Assembly (NCBI GenBank): GCA_021771575.1 | Contig: JAETOX010000002.1 | Coordinates: 1-64,000, forward strand | Origin: Bacteroides sp. | GTDB lineage: Bacteria; Bacteroidota; Bacteroidia; Bacteroidales; Marinifilaceae | Length of the DNA: 64,000 nucleotides | Direction of reading: 5' to 3' | In this document: positions 56,993 to 64,000 of the stretch, in pieces | How the letters are laid out: every line of letters begins with the position of its first letter | How positions within the stretch are numbered: position 1 is the first letter of the stretch | Translations under genes and position numbers: made by a program | Notes under the pieces: generated by a model | Database searches by the model: none | The model's input: only the letters and a program-made list of their open reading frames with translations | What the model was told of the DNA's origin: nothing

Positions 56993-59654
56993 CGAAGCCG
57001 GTACTCACAGTTAAAGGAACCGAAAGTTTGACAATATGCTCCATGCATTGGGTGACCAGACTTTTCAGTAAATATTGTTCGGACTTATGACATTTGAAGT
57101 TTAATTCGTCATGAACCTGAATAATCATCCGTGACAGGAGTCCTTCTTCTTTAATTCGTTTTTGAATACATATCATCGCCATTTTGATGATATCGGCAGC
57201 TGATCCTTGTATGGGGGCATTGATGGCATTTCGTTCAGCCATTCCGCGCACGACTGCATTGCGGGAGTTGATATCCCGAAGGTAACGCCGACGCCCCATA
57301 ATGGTTTCGACATATTGTTTTTTCCGCGCTTTTTCAACGGCTTCTTCCATGTACTTCTTAACTCCCGGGTAGAGCTGAAAATAACCTTCTATCAGTTCTT
57401 TCCCTTCTTTGCGGCTGATATGGAGTCTTTCGGCCAATCCCCAGGCAGAAATACCGTAAATAATACCGAAATTAGCTGTTTTTGCCCGACGGCGCATTTC
57501 AGGGGTCACTTCTTCCAAAGGTACATGATAAATTTTTGAGGCAGTAGCTGTATGTACATCGATGTCGTGATTGAAAGCATTGATCAATTCTTTGTCCTGG
57601 CTTAAATGAGCCATCAGACGAAGTTCTACTTGCGAATAATCGGCAGAGAAGAAAAGATAATCTTTATCGCCAGTGACAAATGCCTTTCTGATTTTTCGTC
57701 CTTCTTCGGTACGGATAGGAATATTCTGGAGATTTGGATTTAAACTACTGAGACGACCAGTAGCTGCTTCGGCTTGATTGAAACGGGTATGAATTTTTCC
57801 GGTTTCCGGATCGATAAAGGTCGGTAACGCTTCGGCATAGGTGGTCAGTAATTTTTTTAGTCCCCGATAGTCCAGTATCTTACTGATAATGGGATGTTCG
57901 TCTTCAAGCTTGACCAACACCTGCTCTGAAGTGCTGTACTGACCGGATTTTGTTTTTTTGTGATTACTGTCGATCTTTAGCTTATCGAAAAGAATTTCAC
58001 CTAATTGTTTTGGTGAACTGATATTGAATTCCTGCCCTGCCGATTCGAAAATTTCTTTTTCGATGATACAGATCCGTTCTTTCAATTCGCTGGAGATAGC
58101 CTTCAGTTCGTCGCAATCGATACTGACCCCTTCGTATTCCATGTCTGCCAAAACAAATACCAGCGGCATTTCGATGTTTTGATATAGAGTCATCAAACCG
58201 GTTTGTTCCAGATCGGCACAGAGTTTCTCTCGCAATTGAAAAATAATATCGGTTTTCTCGGCAAAATCCTGATCGACAGAAATCTCTTCTTCAAACTGCA
58301 AAGTAAGCTGCTGTTCTTCTTTTTTGTCCCCGGCTAACTGATAATTCAGATATTCTAGGGCAACCCGATTCAAATCGTGAGACATATCAGGATGAAGAAC
58401 ATAGTGAGCGATTTTTATATCGAAAATGTCATTTTTCAATTCGATACCTGCTCTTTTCAGCCAGATAATATCGTTCTTTACATCTGCTGAAATCAGGACT
58501 TTATTTTCATTTTCAAAGAGGGGTTTGAATTGAAGGATGATTTCCAGGGCTTGTTGGGGAGAGGCCGGGAGGTTGAGGTAATTGACTTCATGTTTTTGGG
58601 TACAGAAACAAAGCTGGGAAGGCCAGCAAGTATAGAGACTTCCGGATTTGTATACGACATAAAGGGCATACAAATCGGCCTCTCCCAGTTGGGTAATCAA
58701 TTCGATTACTTGTTGGCTCTGATCCTTATAACTGACTTGAATATCGGCTAATTTGGCAGAAGCCTTTTCTTCTACATCGGTGTTCAGTACTCGCCGGGTC
58801 AACGAAAATAGCTCCAGTTCTTTAAAGATAGGTTCCAGCATATTTACATCGATGTGTTTTTTCACGAGATCATCGGAGGTAATATCGGTAGGAACTTCTG
58901 TACAAATTGTGACCAATGTACGGGAGAGATGAACGGTAGGCTGGCATTCTAGCAAGTTTTGGCGCTGCTTGCCTTTCAGTTCATCGATATGGGCGTAAAT
59001 TCCATCGATATCTCCATATTTATAGACAAGAGAAGCTGCACTTTTTGGGCCGATACCGGAGCAACCGGGTACATTATCCGCTGCGTCGCCCATTAAGCCC
59101 AATATATCGATTACTTGGTCCACGCGTTCAATACCGAAATGGTCTAATACTTCCGGAATACCCCAGACTTCCGATTTATTGCCAGAACGTCCTGGTTTAT
59201 ACATAAATACCTTTTCACTGACCAATTGTGCATAGTCTTTATCAGGAGTAATCATATAGACTGTATAACCTTCTTTTTCGGCTTTCTTGGCGAGTGTTCC
59301 GATAAAATCGTCGGCTTCATAGCCGGGAGCGTCGATGCAAGGAATACCCAGTCCGACAATAATTTTTTTGATATAGGGTACGGATTTCCGTAAATCTTCA
59401 GGCATAGGAGGCCGCTGAGCTTTGTAGGGCTCGTACATTTCGTGGCGGAAAGTCGGACCTTCCGGGTCGAAGACCACAGCTATGTGGGTGGGCTTTTCCA
59501 GTTCCAACAGTTCGATCAGGAAATTGCAAAAACCAAAAGTGGCCGATGTATTGATGCCTGTAGTGGTAATCCGCGGATTATTAATAAAAGCATAATACGA
59601 ACGATATATCAAAGCGTAAGCATCTAGCAGAAATAATGTTTTAGGATCGGACAT
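56967..59654 (-). CDS. polA: DNA polymerase I with degenerate proofreading domain
   Basis: An 895-residue PolA. The 5' nuclease domain is intact (LFLLDAYALIYRSYYAF, GYEADDFIGTLAKKA, TPDKDYAQLVSEKV, GDAADNVPGCSGIGPKSA). The polymerase domain is intact, with FFSADYSQVELRLMAHLS, RRAKTANFGIIYGISAWGLA and IQVHDELNF. The middle 3'-5' exonuclease domain (about residues 310-480) lacks the usual exo I DxE motif (ADLYALYVVYKSG stands there), and exo III (YxxxD) reads FAEKT, so proofreading is probably inactive. Function: DNA repair and Okazaki fragment processing. It begins the minus-strand group; the upstream region faces the aromatic leader. Confidence 0.96.
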   Translation of the reverse strand: MSDPKTLFLLDAYALIYRSYYAFINNPRITTTGINTSATFGFCNFLIELLELEKPTHIAVVFDPEGPTFRHEMYEPYKAQRPPMPEDLRKSVPYIKKIIVGLGIPCIDAPGYEADDFIGTLAKKAEKEGYTVYMITPDKDYAQLVSEKVFMYKPGRSGNKSEVWGIPEVLDHFGIERVDQVIDILGLMGDAADNVPGCSGIGPKSAASLVYKYGDIDGIYAHIDELKGKQRQNLLECQPTVHLSRTLVTICTEVPTDITSDDLVKKHIDVNMLEPIFKELELFSLTRRVLNTDVEEKASAKLADIQVSYKDQSQQVIELITQLGEADLYALYVVYKSGSLYTCWPSQLCFCTQKHEVNYLNLPASPQQALEIILQFKPLFENENKVLISADVKNDIIWLKRAGIELKNDIFDIKIAHYVLHPDMSHDLNRVALEYLNYQLAGDKKEEQQLTLQFEEEISVDQDFAEKTDIIFQLREKLCADLEQTGLMTLYQNIEMPLVFVLADMEYEGVSIDCDELKAISSELKERICIIEKEIFESAGQEFNISSPKQLGEILFDKLKIDSNHKKTKSGQYSTSEQVLVKLEDEHPIISKILDYRGLKKLLTTYAEALPTFIDPETGKIHTRFNQAEAATGRLSSLNPNLQNIPIRTEEGRKIRKAFVTGDKDYLFFSADYSQVELRLMAHLSQDKELINAFNHDIDVHTATASKIYHVPLEEVTPEMRRRAKTANFGIIYGISAWGLAERLHISRKEGKELIEGYFQLYPGVKKYMEEAVEKARKKQYVETIMGRRRYLRDINSRNAVVRGMAERNAINAPIQGSAADIIKMAMICIQKRIKEEGLLSRMIIQVHDELNFKCHKSEQYLLKSLVTQCMEHIVKLSVPLTVSTGFGENWYEAH

Positions 59655-59805
59655 GATTCAAATTTAAAAGGTTTGTCACCGACAAAGGTAGAAAAATAAG
59701 AATAAAGGTAAAAGGAAAGTGGGCAAGGATCATGGAGTTATATTTTGTATAAATGGCTGGTAAAATGTAGAATAATTTTTTTTTTCGTAAAAAATGGGGG
59801 ATAGA

Positions 59806-59836
59806 TTTGGTAAATATCGATTTGTTTGTATATTTG
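59806..59836 (+). promoter_or_regulatory. Promoter of the phenylalanine/tyrosine operon
   Basis: TTTG at 59806-59809 and TATATTTG at 59829-59836 are separated by 19 nt, a full consensus match to the Bacteroidetes primary promoter. Transcription should start near 59842, just before the first leader peptide. Confidence 0.85.
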
Positions 59837-59847
59837 CCTGAACAAAG

Positions 59848-59913
59848 ATGAGAAAGATGAAGTCATTTGAGAAAGCATACTATTTCTATTTTTACTTTTT
59901 CGACAAAAAGTAA
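59848..59913 (+). CDS. Leader peptide 1 (Phe/Tyr-rich attenuator)
   Basis: A 21-residue leader: MRKMKSFEKA, then nine successive Tyr/Phe residues (YYFYFYFF plus flanking), then DKK and stop. The internal ATG at 59857 is an equally good start. Eight of nine residues from 59878 are aromatic, so low charged tRNA-Phe or tRNA-Tyr would stall the ribosome here. The stop codon is directly followed by AGGGCTT, the antiterminator strand. It begins only a few bases after the predicted transcription start. Confidence 0.85.
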   Translation: MRKMKSFEKAYYFYFYFFDKK

Positions 59914-59983
59914 AGGGCTTTCCGTATGACGATAATAAAAATGAATGATATCGATAAGCCCTGAAGTAATTCAGGGCTTTTTT
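59895..59983 (+). terminator. Attenuator 1
   Basis: The terminator is AAGCCCTGAA (59956-59965), loop GTAA, TTCAGGGCTT (59970-59979), then a T run. AGGGCTT at 59914-59920 can instead pair with AAGCCCT at 59956-59962 and so prevent the terminator. A smaller hairpin CTTTTT-CGAC-AAAAAG (59895-59910) overlaps the last leader codons. A ribosome stalled on the Phe/Tyr codons would leave AGGGCTT free, giving read-through; one finishing at the stop would cover it, giving termination. Confidence 0.85.
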
Positions 59984-59995
59984 AATGGCAAACAG

Positions 59996-60088
59996 ATGAC
60001 AGTATATTTTCGATTTAGCAACTGGTTTTACTTTTACTTCTACTTTTATTATACCAAAAGTAGCCGGAAGCTCTGTATATTGTTCTGA
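59996..60088 (+). CDS. Leader peptide 2 (Phe/Tyr-rich attenuator)
   Basis: A 30-residue leader that starts MTVYFRFSNW and continues with FYFYFYFYY, then TKSSRKLCILF and stop. Thirteen of its first 19 residues are Phe, Tyr or Trp. It begins 12 nt after the T run of the first terminator, so it is only transcribed when attenuator 1 is read through. It is followed by a second terminator before pheA. Confidence 0.8.
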   Translation: MTVYFRFSNWFYFYFYFYYTKSSRKLCILF

Positions 60089-60143
60089 GATGTAAACAAT
60101 AGAATGAATGAAAGAAACCCCGGCTAGCACGCCGGGGTTTTTT
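60061..60143 (+). terminator. Attenuator 2
   Basis: The terminator AAACCCCGGC (60115-60124), loop TAGCAC, GCCGGGGTTT (60131-60140) has a T run after it. TAGCCGG at 60061-60067 is complementary to CCGGCTA at 60120-60126 and could act as antiterminator. Unlike attenuator 1, this segment lies within the leader frame, about 8 nt past the last Tyr codon, so the geometry is less clean. Confidence 0.75.
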
Positions 60144-60171
60144 GTTTTGAACGGCAGATAAAAAGAAAGAA

Positions 60172-60987
60172 ATGACAAAGATTGCAATTCAAGGAGTACA
60201 AGGGTGTTTTCATGAACAGGCTGCTCGGTTGTATTATGGGACACATATAGAAGTCTACGAGTGTCTGAGTTTTGAAGCATTATTTTCTGCTTTAGAAAGC
60301 GGAAAGGCGAGCGGAGCGGTCATGGCCATTGAAAATACAGTAGCAGGAGGATTATTGCCGAATTATGCTTTATTACAGAGATACGACAAAAAAATCAAAG
60401 GTGAGGTTTTTCTAAGAATTCAGCAGAACCTCATGGCATTACCGGGACAACGGATAGAGGACTTGACCGAAGTACATTCCCATTACATGGCCATTGCTCA
60501 GACCCGGGAATTTTTTAGACAATATCCCCATATTCGTTTGGTAGAGGCGGAAGATACGGCCCAAAGTGCTGCGGAAATCGCCCATAAAAAGGAAAAGCAT
60601 GTTGGGGCTATTGCTTCAGAACTGGCCGCAGAGCTGTTCGGATTGCAAATTTTACACGAAAGCATAGAAACACATAAACAAAATTTTACCCGCTTTCTGA
60701 TTATAGACGATCATATCCAGATTCCGGAACAAACTATCGATAAAACATCAATCTGTTTTACGCTTCCTCATAAAATCGGGCGTTTATCACAGGTGCTTTC
60801 GATCTTTGCTTTCTATGAATTGAATCTGACTAAAATCCAGTCTTTACCGATACCGGGGCGGGAATGGCAATACTTCTTTTATGTAGACCTGAAATTCAGA
60901 GATTATGGGCGGTATCGGGAGGCGATGAATGCCGTTATGCCTCTTTTAGAAGATATAACGGTCATGGGAGAATATAAAAGTTTTTAG
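60172..60987 (+). CDS. pheA: Prephenate dehydratase
   Basis: A 271-residue prephenate dehydratase, making phenylpyruvate for phenylalanine. The catalytic domain contains KIAIQGVQGCFHEQAARLYYG at the N-terminus, GAVMAIENTVAGGLLPNYALL near residue 50 and the EDTAQSAAEIAHKKEKHVGAIAS block near 125. HKQNFTRFLII is a typical TRF-type motif. A C-terminal ACT domain starts near residue 197 (SICFTLPHKIGRLSQVLSIFA) and ends with a typical ESLPIPG-like motif (QSLPIPGREWQYFFYVD), giving feedback by phenylalanine. No chorismate mutase domain is fused. First gene of the operon, behind two attenuators. Confidence 0.96.
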   Translation: MTKIAIQGVQGCFHEQAARLYYGTHIEVYECLSFEALFSALESGKASGAVMAIENTVAGGLLPNYALLQRYDKKIKGEVFLRIQQNLMALPGQRIEDLTEVHSHYMAIAQTREFFRQYPHIRLVEAEDTAQSAAEIAHKKEKHVGAIASELAAELFGLQILHESIETHKQNFTRFLIIDDHIQIPEQTIDKTSICFTLPHKIGRLSQVLSIFAFYELNLTKIQSLPIPGREWQYFFYVDLKFRDYGRYREAMNAVMPLLEDITVMGEYKSF

Positions 60988-61031
60988 AAGAATAACTGAG
61001 ATTAAAATATGAACTTTAAAATACGAGCGTT

Positions 61032-62225
61032 ATGATTATTCAACCGGCTAACAGAATAAGGAGTGTCAGAGAATATTACTTTTCGAAAAAATTACGTGAG
61101 ATCGAAAAAATGAACCATCAGGGGGTACAAGTAATTAATTTGGGTATCGGTTCTCCGGATAGGATGCCCCCTCAGGAAGCCGTTTTGGCATTGATGAGGG
61201 GAGCTCAGGATCCTGAGGGGCATGCTTACCAAAATTATAAAGGTCTTCGGGAAATAAGGCAGGCCTTTGCCCGTTGGTATAAAAAATATTATGGCGTCAA
61301 GCTTGATCCGGAAACTGAAATTCAGCCTTTGGCAGGTTCTAAGGAAGGTATCTTGCTGTTGTCTATGGCTTTTCTCGACCGGGGAGATAAAGTGCTGGTA
61401 CCGGATCCGGGGTATCCTGCTTACACATCGGCTTCTCGTTTGGCTGAGGCAGAAGTCATCACGTATGATTTAAAAGAAGAAAACGGATGGTGGCCTGATT
61501 TCGGGCAATTGGAACAAATGGATTTGACTGGAGTGAAAATGATGTGGGTCAATTATCCGAATATGCCTACCGGAGCTCAGGCTACCAGAGAATTGTACGA
61601 GCAATTAGTAGCGTTTGGGTTACGGCATAAAATATTGATTTGCAATGATAATCCTTATAGTTTTATTTTGAATCACGAGCGGTTGAGTATATTGAGCATC
61701 ACCGGGGCGAACGCCTGTTGTGTCGAATTGAATTCCTTGAGTAAAGCGCATAATATGTCGGGCTGGCGCATCGGTATGATAGCCGGAGAAGCCGATGTGA
61801 TCGCCCAGGTTTTGAAGGTAAAAAGTAATATGGATTCGGGTATGTTCAAACCCTTGCAATTAGCTGCCATAGAAGCATTGGCACAAGATGATGGCTGGTA
61901 TGAGCAGCTCGATGAAGAATATCGGAAAAGACGAAAACTGGCAGGGGCAATTTTTGATTTGTTGGATGTGAAATACGATGCCTGTTGCGGGGGAATGTTT
62001 TTATGGGGAAAAATCGGAGAGGAAGAAGAGAGCGGAGAAAAGTTATCCGATCGGATACTGCAACGAGCCCGGGTATTCATTACTCCCGGATTTATTTTCG
62101 GGAAAAACGGAAACCGTTACATCCGGATTTCGTTGTGTTCAAAACAGGAAGTGTTGAAAGAGGCTGCTGAACGGATTCGAAAATCTCTGCTGACCGATTC
62201 TTTTGAACACGGATCATGGTGTTAA
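61032..62225 (+). CDS. Class I/II pyridoxal-phosphate aminotransferase (aromatic)
   Basis: A 397-residue fold-type I aminotransferase. PLP-binding residues are visible: NLGIGSPDRMPP near residue 36, LAGSKEGILLLSMAFLD, NYPNMPTGAQAT, CNDNPYSFIL and the Schiff-base lysine in ELNSLSKAHNMSGWRIGM near residue 237. GNRYIRISLC carries the substrate-binding Arg. The place between pheA and tyrA indicates it transaminates phenylpyruvate and hydroxyphenylpyruvate, or prephenate itself; the substrate is inferred. The 44-bp gap to pheA has no terminator. Confidence 0.92.
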   Translation: MIIQPANRIRSVREYYFSKKLREIEKMNHQGVQVINLGIGSPDRMPPQEAVLALMRGAQDPEGHAYQNYKGLREIRQAFARWYKKYYGVKLDPETEIQPLAGSKEGILLLSMAFLDRGDKVLVPDPGYPAYTSASRLAEAEVITYDLKEENGWWPDFGQLEQMDLTGVKMMWVNYPNMPTGAQATRELYEQLVAFGLRHKILICNDNPYSFILNHERLSILSITGANACCVELNSLSKAHNMSGWRIGMIAGEADVIAQVLKVKSNMDSGMFKPLQLAAIEALAQDDGWYEQLDEEYRKRRKLAGAIFDLLDVKYDACCGGMFLWGKIGEEEESGEKLSDRILQRARVFITPGFIFGKNGNRYIRISLCSKQEVLKEAAERIRKSLLTDSFEHGSWC

Positions 62226-62242
62226 TAAAAAAATAACAGAAT

Positions 62243-63082
62243 ATGCAAGTTGGAATAGTAGGAGTAGGATTGATCGGAGGCTCGATGGCCGTAGATCTGA
62301 AAAGACGTGGGTTTGCCGATCAGGTGGTTGGAGTGGAAAATGATGCTCTTCACGCCGTGGCGGCCCGCGATCTGGGATTGGTGGATGAGATAGTGAGTTA
62401 CGAAGAATGTATAGCTACGAGCGATATTATTGTGGTAGCCGTCCCGGTGAGCGTAGCGATCCGTATGATTCCGGACATGCTGGACCGGGTAGACCGTCAA
62501 ATTGTGACTGATGTATGCTCTACGAAAGAAAAGATCAACGAGGTAGTTCGTTATCACCCCCATCGTAAAAATTTTGTTGCGGCTCATCCCATGGCAGGTA
62601 CGGAATATTCAGGTCCTTGGGCTGCCTTGCCGGGATTATTTGATGGCAAAGCTGGGATCATTTGCAATCCCGAAGATTCCGACCTACAGGCTGTGGAATT
62701 AATCAGACAGATGTATGATTGTTTGAATATGAGAGTTATCTTTATGCGCGCGGCGCATCATGATGTGCATACCGCTTATGTCTCTCATATTTCTCATATT
62801 ACCTCATTTGCTTTGGCTTTGACGGTATTGGAAAAAGAAAAAAATGAGAAGAATATTTTTGATTTGGCTTCCGGAGGTTTTTCTTCGACAGTTCGTCTGG
62901 CGAAAAGCAATCCCGATATGTGGGCACCGATATTTTCTCAGAACAGAGAAAATATTCTGACCGTATTGGAGACTTACATTGAAAAATTGCACGAATTCAG
63001 ACAACAAATAGCTCAATACGATGAGGATGGATTGAAACAACTGATTTACAAAGCAAATAAGATAAAACGAATCATTCGATAA
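62243..63082 (+). CDS. tyrA: Prephenate dehydrogenase
   Basis: A 279-residue NAD(P)-dependent prephenate (or arogenate) dehydrogenase. The Rossmann start is VGIVGVGLIGGSMAVDLKRRG, followed by DIIVVAVPVSVAIRMIP and the catalytic-domain motif HPMAGTEYSGPWAALPGLFDG. The helical C-terminal dimer domain is intact (HDVHTAYVSHISHITSFALAL). No ACT or chorismate mutase domain is fused. It lies 17 bp after the aminotransferase and 17 bp ahead of the DAHP synthase gene. Confidence 0.95.
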   Translation: MQVGIVGVGLIGGSMAVDLKRRGFADQVVGVENDALHAVAARDLGLVDEIVSYEECIATSDIIVVAVPVSVAIRMIPDMLDRVDRQIVTDVCSTKEKINEVVRYHPHRKNFVAAHPMAGTEYSGPWAALPGLFDGKAGIICNPEDSDLQAVELIRQMYDCLNMRVIFMRAAHHDVHTAYVSHISHITSFALALTVLEKEKNEKNIFDLASGGFSSTVRLAKSNPDMWAPIFSQNRENILTVLETYIEKLHEFRQQIAQYDEDGLKQLIYKANKIKRIIR

Positions 63083-63099
63083 TAGTAAAAACATACGAT

Positions 63100-64000
63100 A
63101 TGACAGCAACAAAATTAGATTTGATTCCGGCAGAGAAATGGGGACTTTTTCCTGACATGACAAAGCCTGTTGTCATTGCCGGGCCTTGTAGTGCAGAAAG
63201 CGAGCAGCAAATTTTCGAAACGGCCAGAGGTTTGAAGGCTGTAGGAATAGGAATCTTACGGGCAGGGATCTGGAAACCGCGCACCCGGCCTAATTGTTTT
63301 GAAGGGGTAGGAGCGGAAGGGTTGATCTGGATGAAACGGGTACAGCGGGAACTGGGGATGAAAATTTCAACGGAGGTAGCGAATGTCAAACATGTATACG
63401 AAGCTTTGAAAGCAGGCATGGATATGTTGTGGGTTGGTGCCCGTACCTCTGCTAATCCCTTTGCTATGCAGGAGATTGCCGATGCACTGAAAGGTACCGA
63501 TATTCCGGTTTTGGTCAAGAATCCTGTCAATCCGGATGTGGAATTATGGATCGGGGCATTGGAGCGTTTGAATATGGCCGGTTTGAAAAAGATTGGTGTT
63601 ATTCACCGGGGTTTTTCTGCCTATAGCAAATCCCGTTACCGGAATGTGCCCCAATGGCAACTGCCGATAGAGATTAAACGCCGTTTTCCCGGAATGTTGA
63701 TGATCTGTGATCCCAGTCACATTTCAGGAAAGCGGGAATATCTATACGAAATTTCTCAACAAGCGATGGATTTGGGTTTTGATGGCTTGATCGTTGAATC
63801 CCATATTTGTCCTGAAATTGCCTTGAGCGATGCTGCGCAACAACTTACACCCGTTGCTTTAGAAGAATTATTAAAGAAACTAGTCATTCGGAAGGTAGAT
63901 TCCGAAAATCTCCGATATAAGGAAAATATAGATGAATTACGTGCCCGGATCGATATGATAGACAATGAATTGTTAGAACTTTTGGCTAATCGAATGAAAA
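63100..64000 (+). CDS. DAHP synthase fused to type II chorismate mutase (end cut by window)
   Basis: About 300 codons are open from 63100 to the window edge. Residues 1-255 form a class I DAHP synthase of the KDO8P-synthase-like branch: KPVVIAGPCSAESEQQ, GILRAGIWKPRTRPN, KISTEVANVKHVYEAL, VLVKNPVNPDV and MICDPSHISGKREYL. From about residue 268 a chorismate mutase (AroQ) domain begins: RYKENIDELRARIDMIDNELLELLANRM, cut off by the edge. Fusion of the two allows allosteric control of DAHP synthase and feeds prephenate to PheA and TyrA. It is the fourth gene of the operon and supplies the mutase missing from pheA and tyrA. Confidence 0.95.
   Translation, partial: MTATKLDLIPAEKWGLFPDMTKPVVIAGPCSAESEQQIFETARGLKAVGIGILRAGIWKPRTRPNCFEGVGAEGLIWMKRVQRELGMKISTEVANVKHVYEALKAGMDMLWVGARTSANPFAMQEIADALKGTDIPVLVKNPVNPDVELWIGALERLNMAGLKKIGVIHRGFSAYSKSRYRNVPQWQLPIEIKRRFPGMLMICDPSHISGKREYLYEISQQAMDLGFDGLIVESHICPEIALSDAAQQLTPVALEELLKKLVIRKVDSENLRYKENIDELRARIDMIDNELLELLANRMK

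Noticed and set aside
59738-60280. 180-codon minus-strand frame opposite the pheA leader
   Set aside because: It lies antisense to two leader peptides, two terminators and the start of pheA; its residues reflect the low-complexity Phe/Tyr codons read backwards.

Overview
The window looks like a chromosomal stretch from a Bacteroidales bacterium, possibly of the Odoribacteraceae; the genus is a guess. Pointers are Bacteroidetes-type promoters (TTTG, about 19 nt, then TAnnTTTG), BACON-domain and 'FLAC/MAGC'-type surface lipoproteins, DUF4271, DUF4292 and DUF6261-like proteins, and the DUF4271-hemD-rnpA-yidD-S41 gene order. The core genome here is moderately AT-rich. The block from about 18.2 to 31.7 kb is clearly GC-richer and reads as an acquired island.

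Layout. 0-18 kb holds housekeeping and transport genes: a TetR regulator, a dicarboxylate-type symporter, a DMT exporter, M18 aminopeptidase, exonuclease III, a C1B peptidase, tRNA-Val, a thioesterase, ahpC-ahpF, a LacI regulator, an LRR protein, yebC, tRNA-Lys, radA and a class A PBP. Decayed gene fragments and one long palindromic repeat lie between them. 18.2-31.7 kb is the island, all on the minus strand. An outer-membrane-like protein, a 1147-residue BACON-LRR lipoprotein and a smaller lipoprotein precede a degenerate 42-bp repeat array. After the array comes a tight six-gene unit built around a 1020-residue tubulin/FtsZ-like protein, ended by a strong terminator. 32-38 kb has an AlbA_2 regulator-like gene and carB-carA, with paired ARG boxes facing argR. 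38.4-52.9 kb is mostly plus strand: argR, panC, panD, rfaE2, then a 630-bp AT-rich gap proposed as the replication origin, then dut, a TPR protein, a DUF4292 lipoprotein, an EnvC-like protein, small unknown genes, an RsbW-like ATPase, ybeY, mnmG, ade and uvrC. A canonical parS sits behind mnmG. 52.9-59.7 kb is minus strand: S41 protease, yidD, rnpA, hemD, DUF4271 protein and polA. 59.8-64 kb is the phenylalanine/tyrosine operon (pheA, aminotransferase, tyrA, DAHP synthase-chorismate mutase), running off the window edge.

Most notable. (1) The aromatic operon is preceded by two successive leader peptides full of Phe and Tyr codons, each followed by an intrinsic terminator, so a tandem ribosome-mediated attenuator. 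(2) The tubulin-like gene cluster lies in a GC-rich island with secreted and membrane partners of unknown function. (3) Two parS-like sites, a by-eye strand-composition switch and an AT-rich gap suggest the chromosome origin lies near 41 kb. (4) Two adjacent ARG boxes lie upstream of carA next to argR. (5) The proofreading domain of PolA appears to have lost its catalytic motifs.
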